Source of the DNA: Brachypodium distachyon
Lineage: Eukaryota; Streptophyta; Magnoliopsida; Poales; Poaceae
DNA: 64,000 nucleotides
Reading direction: 5' to 3'
Assembly (NCBI RefSeq): GCF_000005505.3
Contig: NC_016132.3
Coordinates: 19,768,501 to 19,832,500, forward strand
The notes below the pieces were generated by a model. It was not told the origin of the DNA, did no database searches, and saw nothing but the letters and a program-made list of their open reading frames with translations. A program made the translations under genes and the position numbers. Each line of letters begins with the position of its first letter. Position 1 is the first letter of the stretch. Positions 22,706 to 33,921 of this stretch are shown piece after piece.

Positions 22706-25110
22706 TTGGGTGGGCCCCTGATCACAAGTCAACCCCAGCTTGTCCCCAACCCCGTTTACTTTCCGCAATCGTCGCCTCCTCCCCGTCAACTGATCTCCTA
22801 TGCCGACGTGGTCCGCTCCCCATACCTGGCCCCACCTGCCGGTTGTTGTCTACAGCTGCCTCCTAGTCTCCTTGCCCCTCCCCTTGCGTGTCCTCGCTTG
22901 CTCCGCCCATCTCGCCGCGTGTCTCGATCGCCCTCTCTCCTGCCCCACCCTGTTTTACCACCCCGCCTCCTAGCCCCATGCCTCCCGCGTCGTCCGATCC
23001 TGATACTACGCTCAGCCTTCTGCCCCGCACGAAGACGTTGAGGTTGCCTGCTCCCTCCTCGGTCCACTTCCCGTCGATGGCTCCCTCCCTCCTCCCATGG
23101 CCTCGACTGCCGCGCCGCCGCTCTACCGCCCCTCTCCACCTGCTCTGTCCCTTCGTGAGGCTTCCCGGCCTCTCCACTCTCTGAGCCGCCCACCCTGTCC
23201 GCCCCTTAAATCCTGCTTTCGGTGCCTGGCATCCGATCATCTTGTCTCCGCCTGCCGTGATCTAGTTAAGTGTCGCCATTGTCTCTGCTCTAGTCATCGC
23301 TCTTCTCGTTTTCGCGTCCGCATGTCTCGGTCCCCAGCTCACCCTCCCGACGCCATGTCCAACTCGCCCTCCCACACCCCGTCCCCTCGCCGTGATCCTT
23401 CTCCCTCGTCGCCACTCCCGGAAGTCCCCGCGCGTCACCTTGCCGCCAATGCCGCCTTCCCCGTCACCCCACACCCCGCCACGGCCGCGAGCAGCCTCCC
23501 TTCACCATCTAACTCCCATCCCAACCACCCGCTCCCTCTCCCTCCTCCACCTGCCACGCCCGCTGATGCTGATGACCTAGCCCCCCCTCGCATCCCAACT
23601 TCCTGGACGTGTACATGCCACCCATTGACATGCGGGCCTTCTCCCACCTCGGGATCGCCTATGTCGAGCCGGAGAGCCCAAATCCCGGCCCACTCGTCCG
23701 TGGCACACTGCTGGCCCATGTCCCCAGAGGTGCGGAGGCCCGCCTGGCTGCGTCGGCCCACGGCACCCATGTGGTCATCTTCCGGACGCCGCAGAGCCGG
23801 CTCCGCGCGTCGCTGGAGGGCTCCTTCGACTTCCAGGAGCACACCGTTTGGTTGGAAGGTCACGATGAAGCCAAGAACCGTTCCAAGTTCGAGCATGCTG
23901 GATTCGTCAGCCTGTCCCTGGTCGGTTTCCCCCTGGAACACTGAAACCGCCCACATATTCAGTGCGCGGTCGGAGGGATCGGGAACCCCTCTCACGTGGA
24001 GGAGTTTTGCCTCACCGGAGCTGATTACTCCGCCGTGGTGGTCCTCTGCAAGTTCGACGACTACTTCGCCATGCCCGAGGAGCTCCACGTCAGGAACGAG
24101 GACGGCTTGATCACCTACATCGACGTCTTCCACATTCGGCGCTGGGGGATTGGCAACGGGCCGCTTTCTCCGCCTCACTCTCCCCCCTACAGGGGTGGTC
24201 GGGCGACGGAGGCGACGGTGGTGGGCCAGGCGGCCCATCTGGCGGCGGCGGCGGTGGCGCTCCGCCCTCAGGCGGTGATCCGTCCTCTTCACGCTCGGCG
24301 CGTCGTCGTGGCTCGCTGGTCGGCGCTCCTCTCATGCCGGTCTTCAACAGCCTGCCGCATGGGGCACCTGCTGCCGTGGGCGGCTCCTGTGGCTCCGGCG
24401 ACGCCCTGCCTTGCGACTTCAACGACCCCAACGGCGCTGTGCCCTGCGCGATCGTCCTGCCCGGCGGCGTCGCCCGTCCGTCGAGGCTCTTCCTCGTGGT
24501 CTCCCCGCGGTTCTTCCACCTGTTGGTGGTGGGCCGCCCGCACGAGGCAGGCTTCTTCCGCATCCCGCGCTCGGCTGTGCGTGGGGACTTCGCGGGCCGC
24601 TCTGATGGGCTGGTTCACGTGAATCTGTCGGTTGGCTCTCTGGGCCTCGTCTCCTCGGTTTCCAAATCCCCTGGACGATCCAGCGTGCTCACGTCAGACG
24701 TGTTCGTTTTGCCTCCGCGTGGGCTCGACCCTGTCGCTGCGCTGTGCTCGGAGCTTCCCGCGCCGTTGCGTCGCTTCTGGCATGTTGTGTCGTCGCCGTC
24801 CACTTCGGCTGTGCCCTGCCGGCTGGACCTTTCGGCCCCTGCCCCAACCATGGCCGCTGGGTCCCAGCTCCTCCCACGCCGCCGTAGCGCCAAGCTCATG
24901 GCCAAGGAGGGCCCGGAGTTCCAGGACATGACGGCGCGCGCCACCGCTCTCAAGGCTCGTCAGCTCGGGGACTCTGCTCCGGTTCCGAAGGGCGTCACGC
25001 CATTCCTGCCGCTCAAGATGTTGCGTTCCCTCGGCGAGAGCTGCCTTGTGCCGCCCGGTGAGCTCCAGCGCCTCGACGACTCTTCCCCGGTGGTGGTCGA
25101 CCTTGACTAG
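22706..25110 (+). pseudogene. LINE-A ORF1 (gag-like, CCHC zinc knuckle), frameshifted
   Basis: Encodes the RNA-binding ORF1 protein of a plant L1. The phrase SYADVVRS near 22795 is typical of the N-terminus. A CCHC knuckle of the form C-X2-C-X4-H-X4-C (CFRCLASDHLVSAC) lies near 23215-23256, followed by a partial second Cys cluster (CRHCLCSSH). Coding character then moves between frames: to the frame open at 23609-23944, to the frame starting 23996, and to the frame of 24334-25110. That means at least three frameshifts, near 23600, 23940 and 24180. The tail (RRSAKLMAKEG onward) is the basic, Leu-rich C-terminus usual in grass LINE ORF1. Non-functional as written. Confidence 0.75.
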
Positions 25111-25234
25111 ATGTGTAGTTCTGGTGTCTTGTGGGGTGTGTGCGTGTGTCATCCTATGTGTTCTGGTGCTCAGCTTGTGGTGTGCGTCCATGTGCCTCGT
25201 GTCGTAGCTTTTCTCAGGTGTTATCTATGTCTAC

Positions 25235-28200
25235 ATGGGTAGTTGTCATGATCTTTCTTTTGTTAACTGGAATGTCCGTGGGCTTGGTGATCCTGCTAAG
25301 TGTGCCGTCGTCCGCGCTGCTCTTGACTGCTCTTCGCCGGCCGCTGTTTTCCTTCAAGAATCGAAGCTCACGGCGCCCTGCCCGCAGAAGCTCGCGTCCT
25401 TCCTGCCGGCCTCCATGCGCGACCACGCCGTCGTCGATGCCCGCGGTGCCTCGGGTGGCATCCTCACTGCCTGGGACACCTCTGTGTTCCGCGCGACCTC
25501 GGTTGACCCTCGGCGCTTCACGCTCACCGTCCATCTCGCTTCGACTACGGACGCCCTCGCGGTGGCCGTCTCCAATGTCTACGCGCCCTGCGCTCCTGAG
25601 TTGCGCCCTGAGTTCTTCGACGAGCTCCAGTCTGTCGGCTCGTCCATCTCTGGGCCGTGGCTACTCGTGGGCGATTTCAACATCGCCGTCCGCCCTGAGG
25701 ATCGTAGCGGCGGTGACTTCGACGCGGCCCTGGCTGCGGCTTTCTGCGACGTCCTCAGCCACCTCGCGCTCCAGGAGCTGCCTCTCCCGGATCGCCGGTA
25801 CACCTGGTCCAACATGCAGGAGCTGCCCACCCTGGTTCGCTTGGACCGGGCGTTCATTAATCTTGCCTGGGCCACCAACCTGTTCAACACCACGCCGCGG
25901 GCTGATGTGCGGGTCACCTCGGACCATTCCCCCCTCGTGATTTCAGCCCCGGCGCGCGCCCCCGCTTCCACTATCTTCCGCTATGAGAAATGTTGGGCCT
26001 TGAAGCCGTCCCACCGCGAGTTCGTGGCCGTTGTTTGGGCTCGTCCTTGCAATCACCTGCGCGACCCGGCCAAGCGGATTGCCCGGAAGCTGAAGTGGGT
26101 CCACGCTGACTCTAAACGCTGGGCTCGTCACCAACGACACCCTGACCTCGTCGTCGCACTCTGCAGGGAGGTTATCAATTTCCTCGATTGCGTCGAGGAG
26201 CGCGGGTGGCTCTCGGTCGCTGAGTCTCTGCTCCGCCGTCTTGAACGGTCTCAGCTCTCTGCTCATCTGGCTGCGAAGACCATGTACTGGAGGCAGCGGT
26301 ACTCGCTCAGATTTTGCAAACTCGGGGATGAGAACACTGCCTTCTTCCACGCCTGTGCCTCCGCTCGTTTCAGGAAGAACAAGATTCAGGTCCTCTACGA
26401 TGCAGGCGTGCCCGTGTTCAACCATTCGGAAAAAGCTCACTTGCTCGCCACTTTCTAGTCCGAGCTCCTGGGCACAGCGTCGCCTGTCCGCTTCAGCTTT
26501 AATCTCGCTGAGCTCTACGACCCGCTGCCGTCTCTCGCCGCTCTGGACGCTCCTTTTTCAGCTGATGAGGCCCGCCATGCGGTTGTCCGGATGCGCTCTG
26601 ATGCTGCCCCCGGTCCGGATGGTTTCGGCCCCGCCTTTTACAAGACCTTCTGGCCGCTGGTCAGGGAGGACCTCATGGATTTCTTTGCTGCGTTTCACGG
26701 TGGGTTTGACAAGCTGCAGCCGCTAAATCAAGCCTACATTGCCCTCCTGCCCAAGAAGGCCGATTCTGTTGCGGCGGACAGCTTCCGCCCCATCTCCCTT
26801 CAGGGGTGTGCCTTGAACATTCTCTGTAAGATGCTCACCGCCGGGATCCAGCCGCTTGTCCCCGACCTTGTCTCGCTTGATCAATCCGGATTCATCCGCG
26901 GGCATAACATCACCGACAATTTTGCTTATGCCACGGAGCTTGTCCAGTGTTGCCAACAGCGGCGCTGCCCTGCTGTTGTCCTTAAGTTGGATTTTCGGAA
27001 GGCCTTCGACACCGTTGAGTGGGGCGCTCTCGACGCCATCCTGGCAGCCCGGGGATTCAGTCCGCGCTGGCGGGCGTGGATGTCCTGCATTTTGGCTTCG
27101 GGCCGTGCCTCCGTGCTCCTCAACGGCATGCCTGGGAGGTGGATCGACTACAGGCGCGGGCTCCGTCAGGGGGACCCCCTGTCCCCGTACCTGTTCATCA
27201 TCGTCGCTGACCTCCTCCAGCGCCTGATCGCGTCCGGGGATGGGGGCCGTCGCCTCCGCCATCCTCTGGTCGATGACCTCCCCTGCCCCATCATCCAATA
27301 TGCTGACGACACGCTCCTCATCATTCGCGCGGAGCCTAGTCAGCTGCGTGTCCTTCGACGCCGTCTTGATGCTTTCTCTGCCGCGACCGGGCTCACCATC
27401 AATTTCGCCAAGTCCGCGTTTATTCCCATCCATGTGGCTCCTGCGCGTGACGCGTCGCTTGCCGCTCTCCTTGGCTGTGCGGTGGCTGAATTCCCCCAAG
27501 AATATCTTGGTCTCCCCCTGGCCGCCTCCAAGCTCCGTGTTCGTGACCTTCAGCACCTCGTCGTCAAGATTGAGAAGCGTGTGCCTGGGTGGCGCTCTCA
27601 CCTCCTGTCCGCAGGCGGGCGGCTCGTCCTCACGGATGCGGTCCTGTCGGCCCTTCCTTCGTATGCCATGAGTGTCATCCGCCTCCCCGCTACCACGATC
27701 GTTCGCATGGACCGCCCTCGCCGTGCCATGTTCTGGAAGGGCGCTTCCAAATGCAGTGGCGGCGATTGCCAGGTTTCATGGGCGTCTGCCTGCCGCCCCC
27801 GAGCTGAAGGAGGCCTCGGTCTCAAGGATCTTAATTGCCAGAATGAGTGCCTGCTCCTGAAATTCATCCATAAACTCCTTGCCGGCGTGGATTCCCCCTG
27901 GACCTGCTGGGTCCGCCGCTGGTACGGCGAGTTTGGGATCTCCGATGTCGTCGCACGCTCTGACACCCCCTTCTGGCGGATGCTCAAGGGGCTCTTCCCG
28001 CGCTACTGCGCTGCTTTCTCTGTCCGAATCGGGAGCGGCGTGCGTGCCTCCTTCTGGCTCGACCGATGGTGCGACCCAGATGTGCCGCTCGCCGCGCGCT
28101 TCCCCGCTCTCTTCTCACACTCCCTGCCCCCCCCCCCCCCCCCCCGCGCCAGCGTGAGCTCGTCCTTCTCCGAGGATGGCATCGTGCTCCCGCTTCGCCC

Positions 28201-28870
28201 CCGGCTCAGCTCGCAGGCGTCGGTTGACCTTGCGGCCCTCCGCCGGATGGTTCGTCGCCCAAGGCCTGGCGCCCCCGATATTCGCTTCATCTCTTCTGGC
28301 GTCCGTCCCTCCGCCGGGGTCCTCTACGGCCTGCTCCACTCCCGCGGGCCTGATCTCCCGCTTGCCGACCGCAACTGGCTCAACTTCGCCCCCAGAAAGG
28401 TTCAAGTCTTCTTCTGGATCGCGCGTCACGGCAACACGCGCACGTGTGCCTTCCTTCACCGCCTTGGCTGCCTGGATTCCTCCGCCTGCCCGTTCTGCCC
28501 CTCGGCGCGCGAAGACCTGCCCCACCTCTTCTTCGACTGTGAGCGCCTGAGTCCGCTTTGGCGGGCTGTTGGCGTCACTAGCCTCCCCGGCGCGGGGTCC
28601 TTCGACTCGCTGTGTTCCTCGGTGATCGACTCGCTTCGGCTGCTCCCTCCCATGGCCGCTCACACGGCCCTGCTCCTTCTGCTGTGGAGCATTTGGAAGA
28701 GCCGGAACCGGCGCGTGTTTGATGCAGCTCCCCATTCTGACGCCGCCCTCGCCCGGCTCCTCCGCGACCTTGCCGCTCTCTGGTGCTGCCGCTCCTCCTG
28801 CGCCCCTGCTAGCTCTGCGCTCACTTCTTGGTGTAATGGTGTTTGCTCTGGGCTTGTCCCCTCCGTGTAA
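25235..28870 (+). pseudogene. LINE-A ORF2 (endonuclease and reverse transcriptase) with one in-frame TAG
   Basis: One frame runs from the ATG at 25235 to the stop at 28868-28870, about 1211 codons, interrupted only by TAG at 26456-26458 (codon 408). Domains in order are: apurinic-type endonuclease (NWNVRGLG near the start; LLVGDFN near codon 145; TSDHSPL near codon 228); reverse transcriptase with PGPDGF, FRPIS, LDFRKAFD, GLRQGDPLSP and the catalytic YADD at 27299-27310; then a zf-RVT region near 28380-28545 (FWIARHG, CPFCP). The stop falls in the linker between endonuclease and RT. A 19-C run at 28127-28145 encodes poly-Pro without breaking frame. Confidence 0.85.
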
Positions 28871-28988
28871 TCCCCTCCTTGTATTTACCCCCTTCCCCCT
28901 GTACAGTTTTTCGTTGCCCCCATGGGCTTAATAAAAAGGTGCTTGTTCAGGTGGGGCCAACCCCCACCGTTGACGTTTCAAAAAAAAA

Positions 28989-28999
28989 AAAGTGGTTGA
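28989..28999. repeat. Target-site duplication of LINE-A, 3' copy
   Basis: AAAGTGGTTGA after the poly(A) tail, matching 22168-22178. The first A residues are indistinguishable from the tail. Confidence 0.8.
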
Positions 29000-29709
29000 A
29001 CTGATCAGCCGGTCCCCCCCTTAGCCCCTAGCTCGATCCATCGACGTCACCGGGCCCGGCGTTACCTCATATCCACTGTTGCGCGTGCGTCCTACGTGCA
29101 GCTACCTTCTCCTTGTCCGAGCGAGAAGATGCGTGGACGGCGTGTGCACCACCGGGTCTGCAGGTGACGACGACGACGGCCGGAGCCCGGAGCGCCTGGC
29201 GTGCGTCGCGTACGCGCAGCTAGACGTGGCAATCCGGGGATCCGGGGCCGGGGGTTGGTTGGCGCCACGGAGTAATCCCGGCAGTTGCCGCGTCAGACGA
29301 TCGCCGTCGCGTGCGGACTAAGGCACGCCGTGCATTATGCATAGCCCCTCCTCGTGGCCACTGTATCGGTGGTTGATTGGCTTGCGGATGAGCGGTCGGC
29401 CACGTCCGCGGCCCCCCGTGCGCGGAGCCGGCCGCCCGGCCACCGACGGGCGACGACGACTGCGGAAAAAGAGGCCAAGTTCAGGAGCTTGCCCGGCCGG
29501 CAGAAACAGAGAATTCGGCAAAACTTTTACTCATACCATGTCAGTAGTACAATGTTTTTGCGCCGTCCGGTATCTACAGCGAGCAATTGCGCAGCTCCAA
29601 TTTCGACAGCATGCGCTGCGCCTGACACGCATGGCAACCAATCGCCGGAAAATTTCTTTACAAGAGAGCGGGGGCGGGGGCAGAGCATTTCTGATGTTCT
29701 CTGGCGCCC
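29000..29709. other. Interval between LINE-A and the RING-H2 gene
   Basis: No supported gene. The right end, up to 29709, is expected to be the 3' UTR of the minus-strand RING-H2 gene. Confidence 0.5.
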
Positions 29710-30345
29710 TCACGCGATGACCACGGCGATCATGTCGGCCTCCGGACGCTGGCTTCGGCCTCCGCCGCCGCCCTTCTTCTTCGCGGGCGCGGCGTCCTCC
29801 ATGACCGGGCTCCGGCACGTCGGGCACGAGCCGTGGGACACGAGCCAGGCGTCGACGCACGGGACGTGGTACCCGTGGCCGCACCGCGGCAGCACGCGCA
29901 CCTTCTCGCCGTCCACGAACTCGGCGAGGCATATGGCGCACACGTCGTCGATCGCGCCTTCTTCCCCGGCGCCGGCCGCGCCGTACACCTCCACGGGGAG
30001 GCTCCTCAGCGCGCGCCTCTTGATGCCCCCGCCGCCGCAGCCCGTCCGCGCGGACGCGCCCACGGCGGCGGCGGCCGCGGCCACCGCCGCGCCCCGGCTC
30101 CCGCCGTAGCGGAGCGCGCACCGGGCCAGCGAGTTGAGCCCGATGGCGAAGAGCAGCGCGAAGAAGAGCGCCGCCAGGATGATCACCACGTTCGTGTCGA
30201 AGGCGGAGTCGCCACTGCCCCCGGGGGGCAGCGCCGGCGCGGCCGCGCCTACGACTCCGCCGTGGGCGTGGAGGGCCCGCCGCGCCGTGAGTCCCGTGAC
30301 GCTCGACGCCGCCGGCGCCTCAGATGATGAATCACGAAGACCCAT
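29710..30345 (-). CDS. ATL-type RING-H2 E3 ubiquitin ligase (membrane-anchored)
   Basis: Intronless, 211 aa. Predicted to transfer ubiquitin from an E2 enzyme to substrate while anchored in a membrane. A transmembrane helix lies at residues 53-75 (VVIILAALFFALLFAIGLNS), followed by the ATL family's GLD-type region, here GLNSLARC. The RING-H2 finger at 136-177 has ligands C136, C139, C155, H157, H160, C163, C174 and C177, in the canonical C-X2-C-X15-C-X-H-X2-H-X2-C-X10-C-X2-C spacing, with the conserved W167 used for E2 contact. The C-terminus is a short Lys/Gly-rich tail. The start is the first ATG in frame (30345). A TATA box lies about 210 bp upstream. ATL genes are often small, intronless and stress-inducible; that is family knowledge, not visible here. 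Confidence 0.92.
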   Translation of the reverse strand: MGLRDSSSEAPAASSVTGLTARRALHAHGGVVGAAAPALPPGGSGDSAFDTNVVIILAALFFALLFAIGLNSLARCALRYGGSRGAAVAAAAAAVGASARTGCGGGGIKRRALRSLPVEVYGAAGAGEEGAIDDVCAICLAEFVDGEKVRVLPRCGHGYHVPCVDAWLVSHGSCPTCRSPVMEDAAPAKKKGGGGGRSQRPEADMIAVVIA

Positions 30346-30551
30346 TATCTCGATTATCAATCGGTATCCAATCCACCCGGTTTCGTGTTCACGCTTACAG
30401 CAATGGACGCCGAGATGAGTCAGAATTGGCCGCAGATCGACGATGGCTCAAGCTATTCGAATTCTATCGATGCCTGTAGGCTGTGGCTGTGGCTGTGATG
30501 TTTACTTGCTAGCTATCTGGATTTGTCTATCACTCTCTGCCCCGTTGATGG

Positions 30552-30560
30552 CCTATATAT
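30552..30560 (-). promoter_or_regulatory. Probable TATA box of the RING-H2 gene
   Basis: CTATATATA read on the minus strand, about 210 bp upstream of the ATG, implying a leader of about 180 nt. Confidence 0.6.
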
Positions 30561-30655
30561 AGGAGCTCGCGATCGCGGCGCCCACCGTTGTTATTCTGTT
30601 GTTGAGCGAGTGTGTACTTTGTAAAAAGGCGCTACTCAAGTTGCACCCTTAAAAA

Positions 30656-32841
30656 TATGCCGAGGCAGCTGAGTTGTCGCAGGGATAGGGACGGACATGC
30701 GCGGGCAGAGGGACCGCAAGCCTTTCGGTCGCTCTGGGATCTTTTCTTGCGTGCATGGGTAGGACGAACCTGGGATGTGTGTCTGGACTCTGGCGAACTC
30801 GCCGTCCGCCGGCGAACAAAAGCATCACTGCGAAGTCCAACGAGCAAATTAATTTTTTTCACGTTTCAAGTCATTTAGAAAAGACAGTAAAACACGTTAA
30901 TAATAGGTTGTCTTTTAGTAGCATACTATTTTGCAATCAATGTTTAAGTGAATTAAATTAATAAGTAATTAGAAAAAAGTGAAAGCTAGTAGTACAATGA
31001 AAAGTAGCTTATCTTCTTGTAAATAGATCATCTTTTAGTTAAGAAAAGGTTCGAGCCTTTGTTTTTTGACTTCTTTATCTTCGACGTCACAAACATCCTA
31101 TGTGGCACTCTCAAGAGAAAATTGACGTCACACCATCGTAAATGCCCTAAGTGCGCTGCATCGCAACTGGCTGATTGTCCTTTTGGACCGGTGTAGCTTG
31201 GTACGTTGTCGCTTGACGATAACCATGCACGACACTAAAAAATAGCAAAAGTTGGAGTGGCCACGGTCATGAGCATAAATAGTTTTGACTTCAGTTCCAA
31301 AGACTTTCTCATTAAGGGTGAGTTTGGCATTGAGGTGGATTACGATAATCCAGCTTTTCCAATCAGCTATTGCCTATTTTTGTGTTTGGGTAACCAACTT
31401 TTCACTTCTTTCGTGTGTATCTTTTTATTACAGATTATAAAATAATTTTAGCACAACACAATTCAGCAATGCCGAATTGAGCCTAAGAGTTTGTTGTTCG
31501 GTTTGTCATCGCTTCTTTGCCATCAATCATCCAGTTCATGAAGATCGGGCACTCACCTTGCATCACAAAGAGAGGAATAAGCAAACATGATATGGTCAAA
31601 TTAACTCGTAATATGAAACATGATATGGCCAAATTAACTCGAATTATTTCACAAGACGGTGGAACACATCAGACGGGTACGTCACTCCCATTGAAAGAAT
31701 AGCGCCGGTTAAAACTAAAATAAAACCAGGAAAATGCGAGCACGCATGCTAAGTCTGGAATTTGAACCTCTTAAAATAAATTCAACGAAATGCGAGCACT
31801 CATGCTAAGTCTGGGACTTGGACCTCCTAAAATAAATTAAGTAAAATGCAAGCACCCTGTTAAGTCTAAGACTTGAACATGTGTGTGATGTTTTCGTCAC
31901 AAAAAATCAAACCACCTGAACTACGCTTAGTTTGCATAATGAAACTAATTTGAGCAAACAAGTTACTGTACATGATCTGAAGGTTTATCACGTGTATTTG
32001 GTGTGCAATAAAGTTAATTTACCGTGTGTATTTGTTGTGCAAAATAATTTGAGCAAACAAGTTACAGTGCATAATGAAAATAATTTGCTGCTCCTGTGCA
32101 CCTGGCCTAGAAAATCCTGATCTAGTAGCGAAAGTGAGCGTTTGTGGCATGAGTGTGGTTTGCGTGGTTGGCGTCCCCACTTCGTGGTAACAAAAGGAGA
32201 GCAAAAACGTTTTGTGGCATGAAAATTGGTTTCAAGGTTTACATGGTGCGCGTCCCCGCACCGTGTTAAAAATGAGACCAGGTTTACGTGGTGCATGTCC
32301 CCACTCTGTGTTAAAAATCAGAGCAAAAGCGTGCGCTTTTGACTAGATAAATATCCAGTGCACAAGATCATCCTGCCTGCATCCGTTGGGGATCTGCTGC
32401 CACGGCCGGCTGTGGCGCTAATTGCATCCTGATCCTGCATGGAATGGTGACTGTTGCCAACCAACCTGGAATGCACTTTATTATGGATATTCCTAATCAA
32501 GTCAGAATCCCCGTGGGGAGTTTATTATCGTACCCTTTTTGTTCCGGATGAGATGGCTTCAGATGACAAGTAGCTAGTACTTGCTACGTAGAGTGCGCGC
32601 GCTAAAGCACACAAGGATAATGCTAGATCTGTTTTCTATATGTGCACTTTCCACTTTGTATCCAAGGTTTTGGATGAAAGTGCGCATGGAGGTACCATCA
32701 TTTGATTGACTGCGTGAGTTACTGGTGCTCCGTTAGCAAGAGCCTAGAGAGTCGGAAGATTAGTCCTCCGTGGATTTTGAAGATAAACTTGGGAAGCAGA
32801 AAGTAATTTTTTTTTACAGAGAAAGTAATCAATTGTATAGT
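30656..32841. repeat. Tandem segmental duplication, copy 1
   Basis: Begins AGGCAGCTGAGTTGT with GGACGGACATGCGCGGGCAG shortly after. Landmarks shared in order with copy 2 are: GTGCATGGGTAGGACGAA (30751 and 34058), CTGCATCGCAACT (31156 and 34176), AATAGCAAAAGTTGGA (31241 and 34271), GAAGATCGGGCACTCACCTT (31540 and 34791), TGTTAAAAATGAGA, and TAGCTAGTACTTGCTACGTAGA (32570 and 35800). It contains the 168-bp Tourist-like MITE at 31316. No gene is recognised in it. Confidence 0.75.
31316..31483. mobile_element. Tourist-like MITE with TAA duplication
   Basis: The left end GGGTGAGTTTGGCATTGAGG and the inverted right end GGCTCAATTCGGCATTGCTG form a terminal inverted repeat. TAA flanks both sides (31313-31315 and 31484-31486). 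It is present in copy 1 of the segmental duplication but not in copy 2. Confidence 0.65.
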
Positions 32842-33139
32842 TTGGCCAAGGCAGCTGAGTTGTTGCAGGGGACGGACATGCGCGGGCAGAGGGAGGCTAG
32901 TGCGGCCGCGGAGTAAATTTCAGATTCCACTCATCTCTGTGAGCAGGGATGTAAACGGGCAGCCGGTAGGGCTCCCGTTTAGCACCAACACATAAGCAGC
33001 CAATTTAGCACCAACATAAGCCAAAAGACAGAATTAAAGGAAAAAAAACTGCGAAGGAAAAAAATTCAAACGGGCCTTGCGGCGCCGTTTAGAGCGCCAT
33101 TTACATCCTTATCCGTGAGGGTTCGACGATTTTCTTTTT

Positions 33140-33921
33140 GGAAAACACCCACTCGATGTTTAATTCGTTGCGCAAAGGACCAAATCCTCGTTTGGGCTCG
33201 TTAAGCAGCTTTCTGGCCAGTGGGGCCCACAAGTCAGAGCCACGCTTCGCGCCTAATGAGCTCCTGGGTCGTCGTCTGCGCGCCGCAGCAGCAGCCCGAC
33301 GAAGCCGGCGACGGCATCCACGCCGCGGTTCCTTCTACAACGTGGCCCCCTTCGTGCTCGTGTGGGCAGCATGTCGTGCACATCGTGGACCTCGACGTGG
33401 TTCCCGATGGCCCTGCTCCGCATGACGGGCTTCGGCGGCCCTGCTGCACGACGCCGAGAACCAACTCGCCGGGCTGGAGGGCAAGTTGGGCATGCTGTTC
33501 GAGCTCTGCGCCGTCGCCGCCGCGGTGTCCTCCGGCCTGTTGCTCCCGAGCAAGAGGCACCAGGAAGCCGTGGCCGTGCACTGGCTGCGCCACGCGCTAT
33601 ACGACGCGATCAGGGATGAGGCCGCCGTCTTGCGTTGGAGCCCAGGGTCATGACGGTGGTGGACCAAGTGCAGGTTGCCCAAGGGAGAGGGAGAGGGGCT
33701 CACAGGGGAGCCGAAGATCGGGCGTGAGGCGGCGCTGGAGAAGAAGGAAGAACAAGGGGGGAGAGGAGGCCTGGAGCTCAGGGGAAGGAAGCCACAGGGA
33801 GAAGAATGCCAGCGTGGCTCTGAATTGTGGGCCCCACTGGTCAGAAAGCCACTTAACGAGCCCAAATGAGGATTATGAACTTAATTTGTGCAACGGATTA
33901 GACGTCGAGTGAGTGTTTTCC
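33140..33921. mobile_element. MULE-like element with about 100-bp inverted ends and captured GC-rich sequence
   Basis: The left arm 33140-33240 begins GGAAAACACCCACTCGATG. The right arm 33817-33921, read inward, begins CGGAAAACACTCACTCGACG. Both then share TTTGGGCTCGTTAAG and CCAGTGGGGCCCACAA. Long inverted ends around a gene-like GC-rich interior are typical of Pack-MULEs. The interior has a plus-strand frame from about 33438 to a TGA at about 33653 that reads plausibly as protein, but the donor gene is unknown. A 9-bp target duplication could not be identified. Confidence 0.6.

Larger units (their letters stand above)
22179..28988 (+). mobile_element. LINE-A: full-length L1-type non-LTR retrotransposon
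   Basis: The element moves by target-primed reverse transcription. It is 6.8 kb, bounded by the 11-bp direct repeat AAAGTGGTTGA and ending in a poly(A) run at 28979-28990. A GC-rich 5' leader (22179 to about 22700) is followed by a broken gag-like ORF1 (about 22706-25110), a 124-bp spacer and ORF2 (25235-28870). Overall GC content is much higher than the flanks. It has endonuclease, reverse transcriptase and zf-RVT regions but no RNase H domain, unlike LINE-B. Because both duplications and the 5' end are intact, it is not 5'-truncated. Confidence 0.9.

Noticed and set aside
23435..24292. 285-codon ORF on the minus strand
   Set aside because: Antisense shadow of LINE-A ORF1, caused by high GC content.
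26723..27601. 292-codon ORF on the minus strand
   Set aside because: Antisense shadow of the LINE-A reverse transcriptase.
31049..31062. Possible tRNA T-arm (GGTTCGAGCC)
   Set aside because: No acceptor stem, D-arm or anticodon arm could be built around it.
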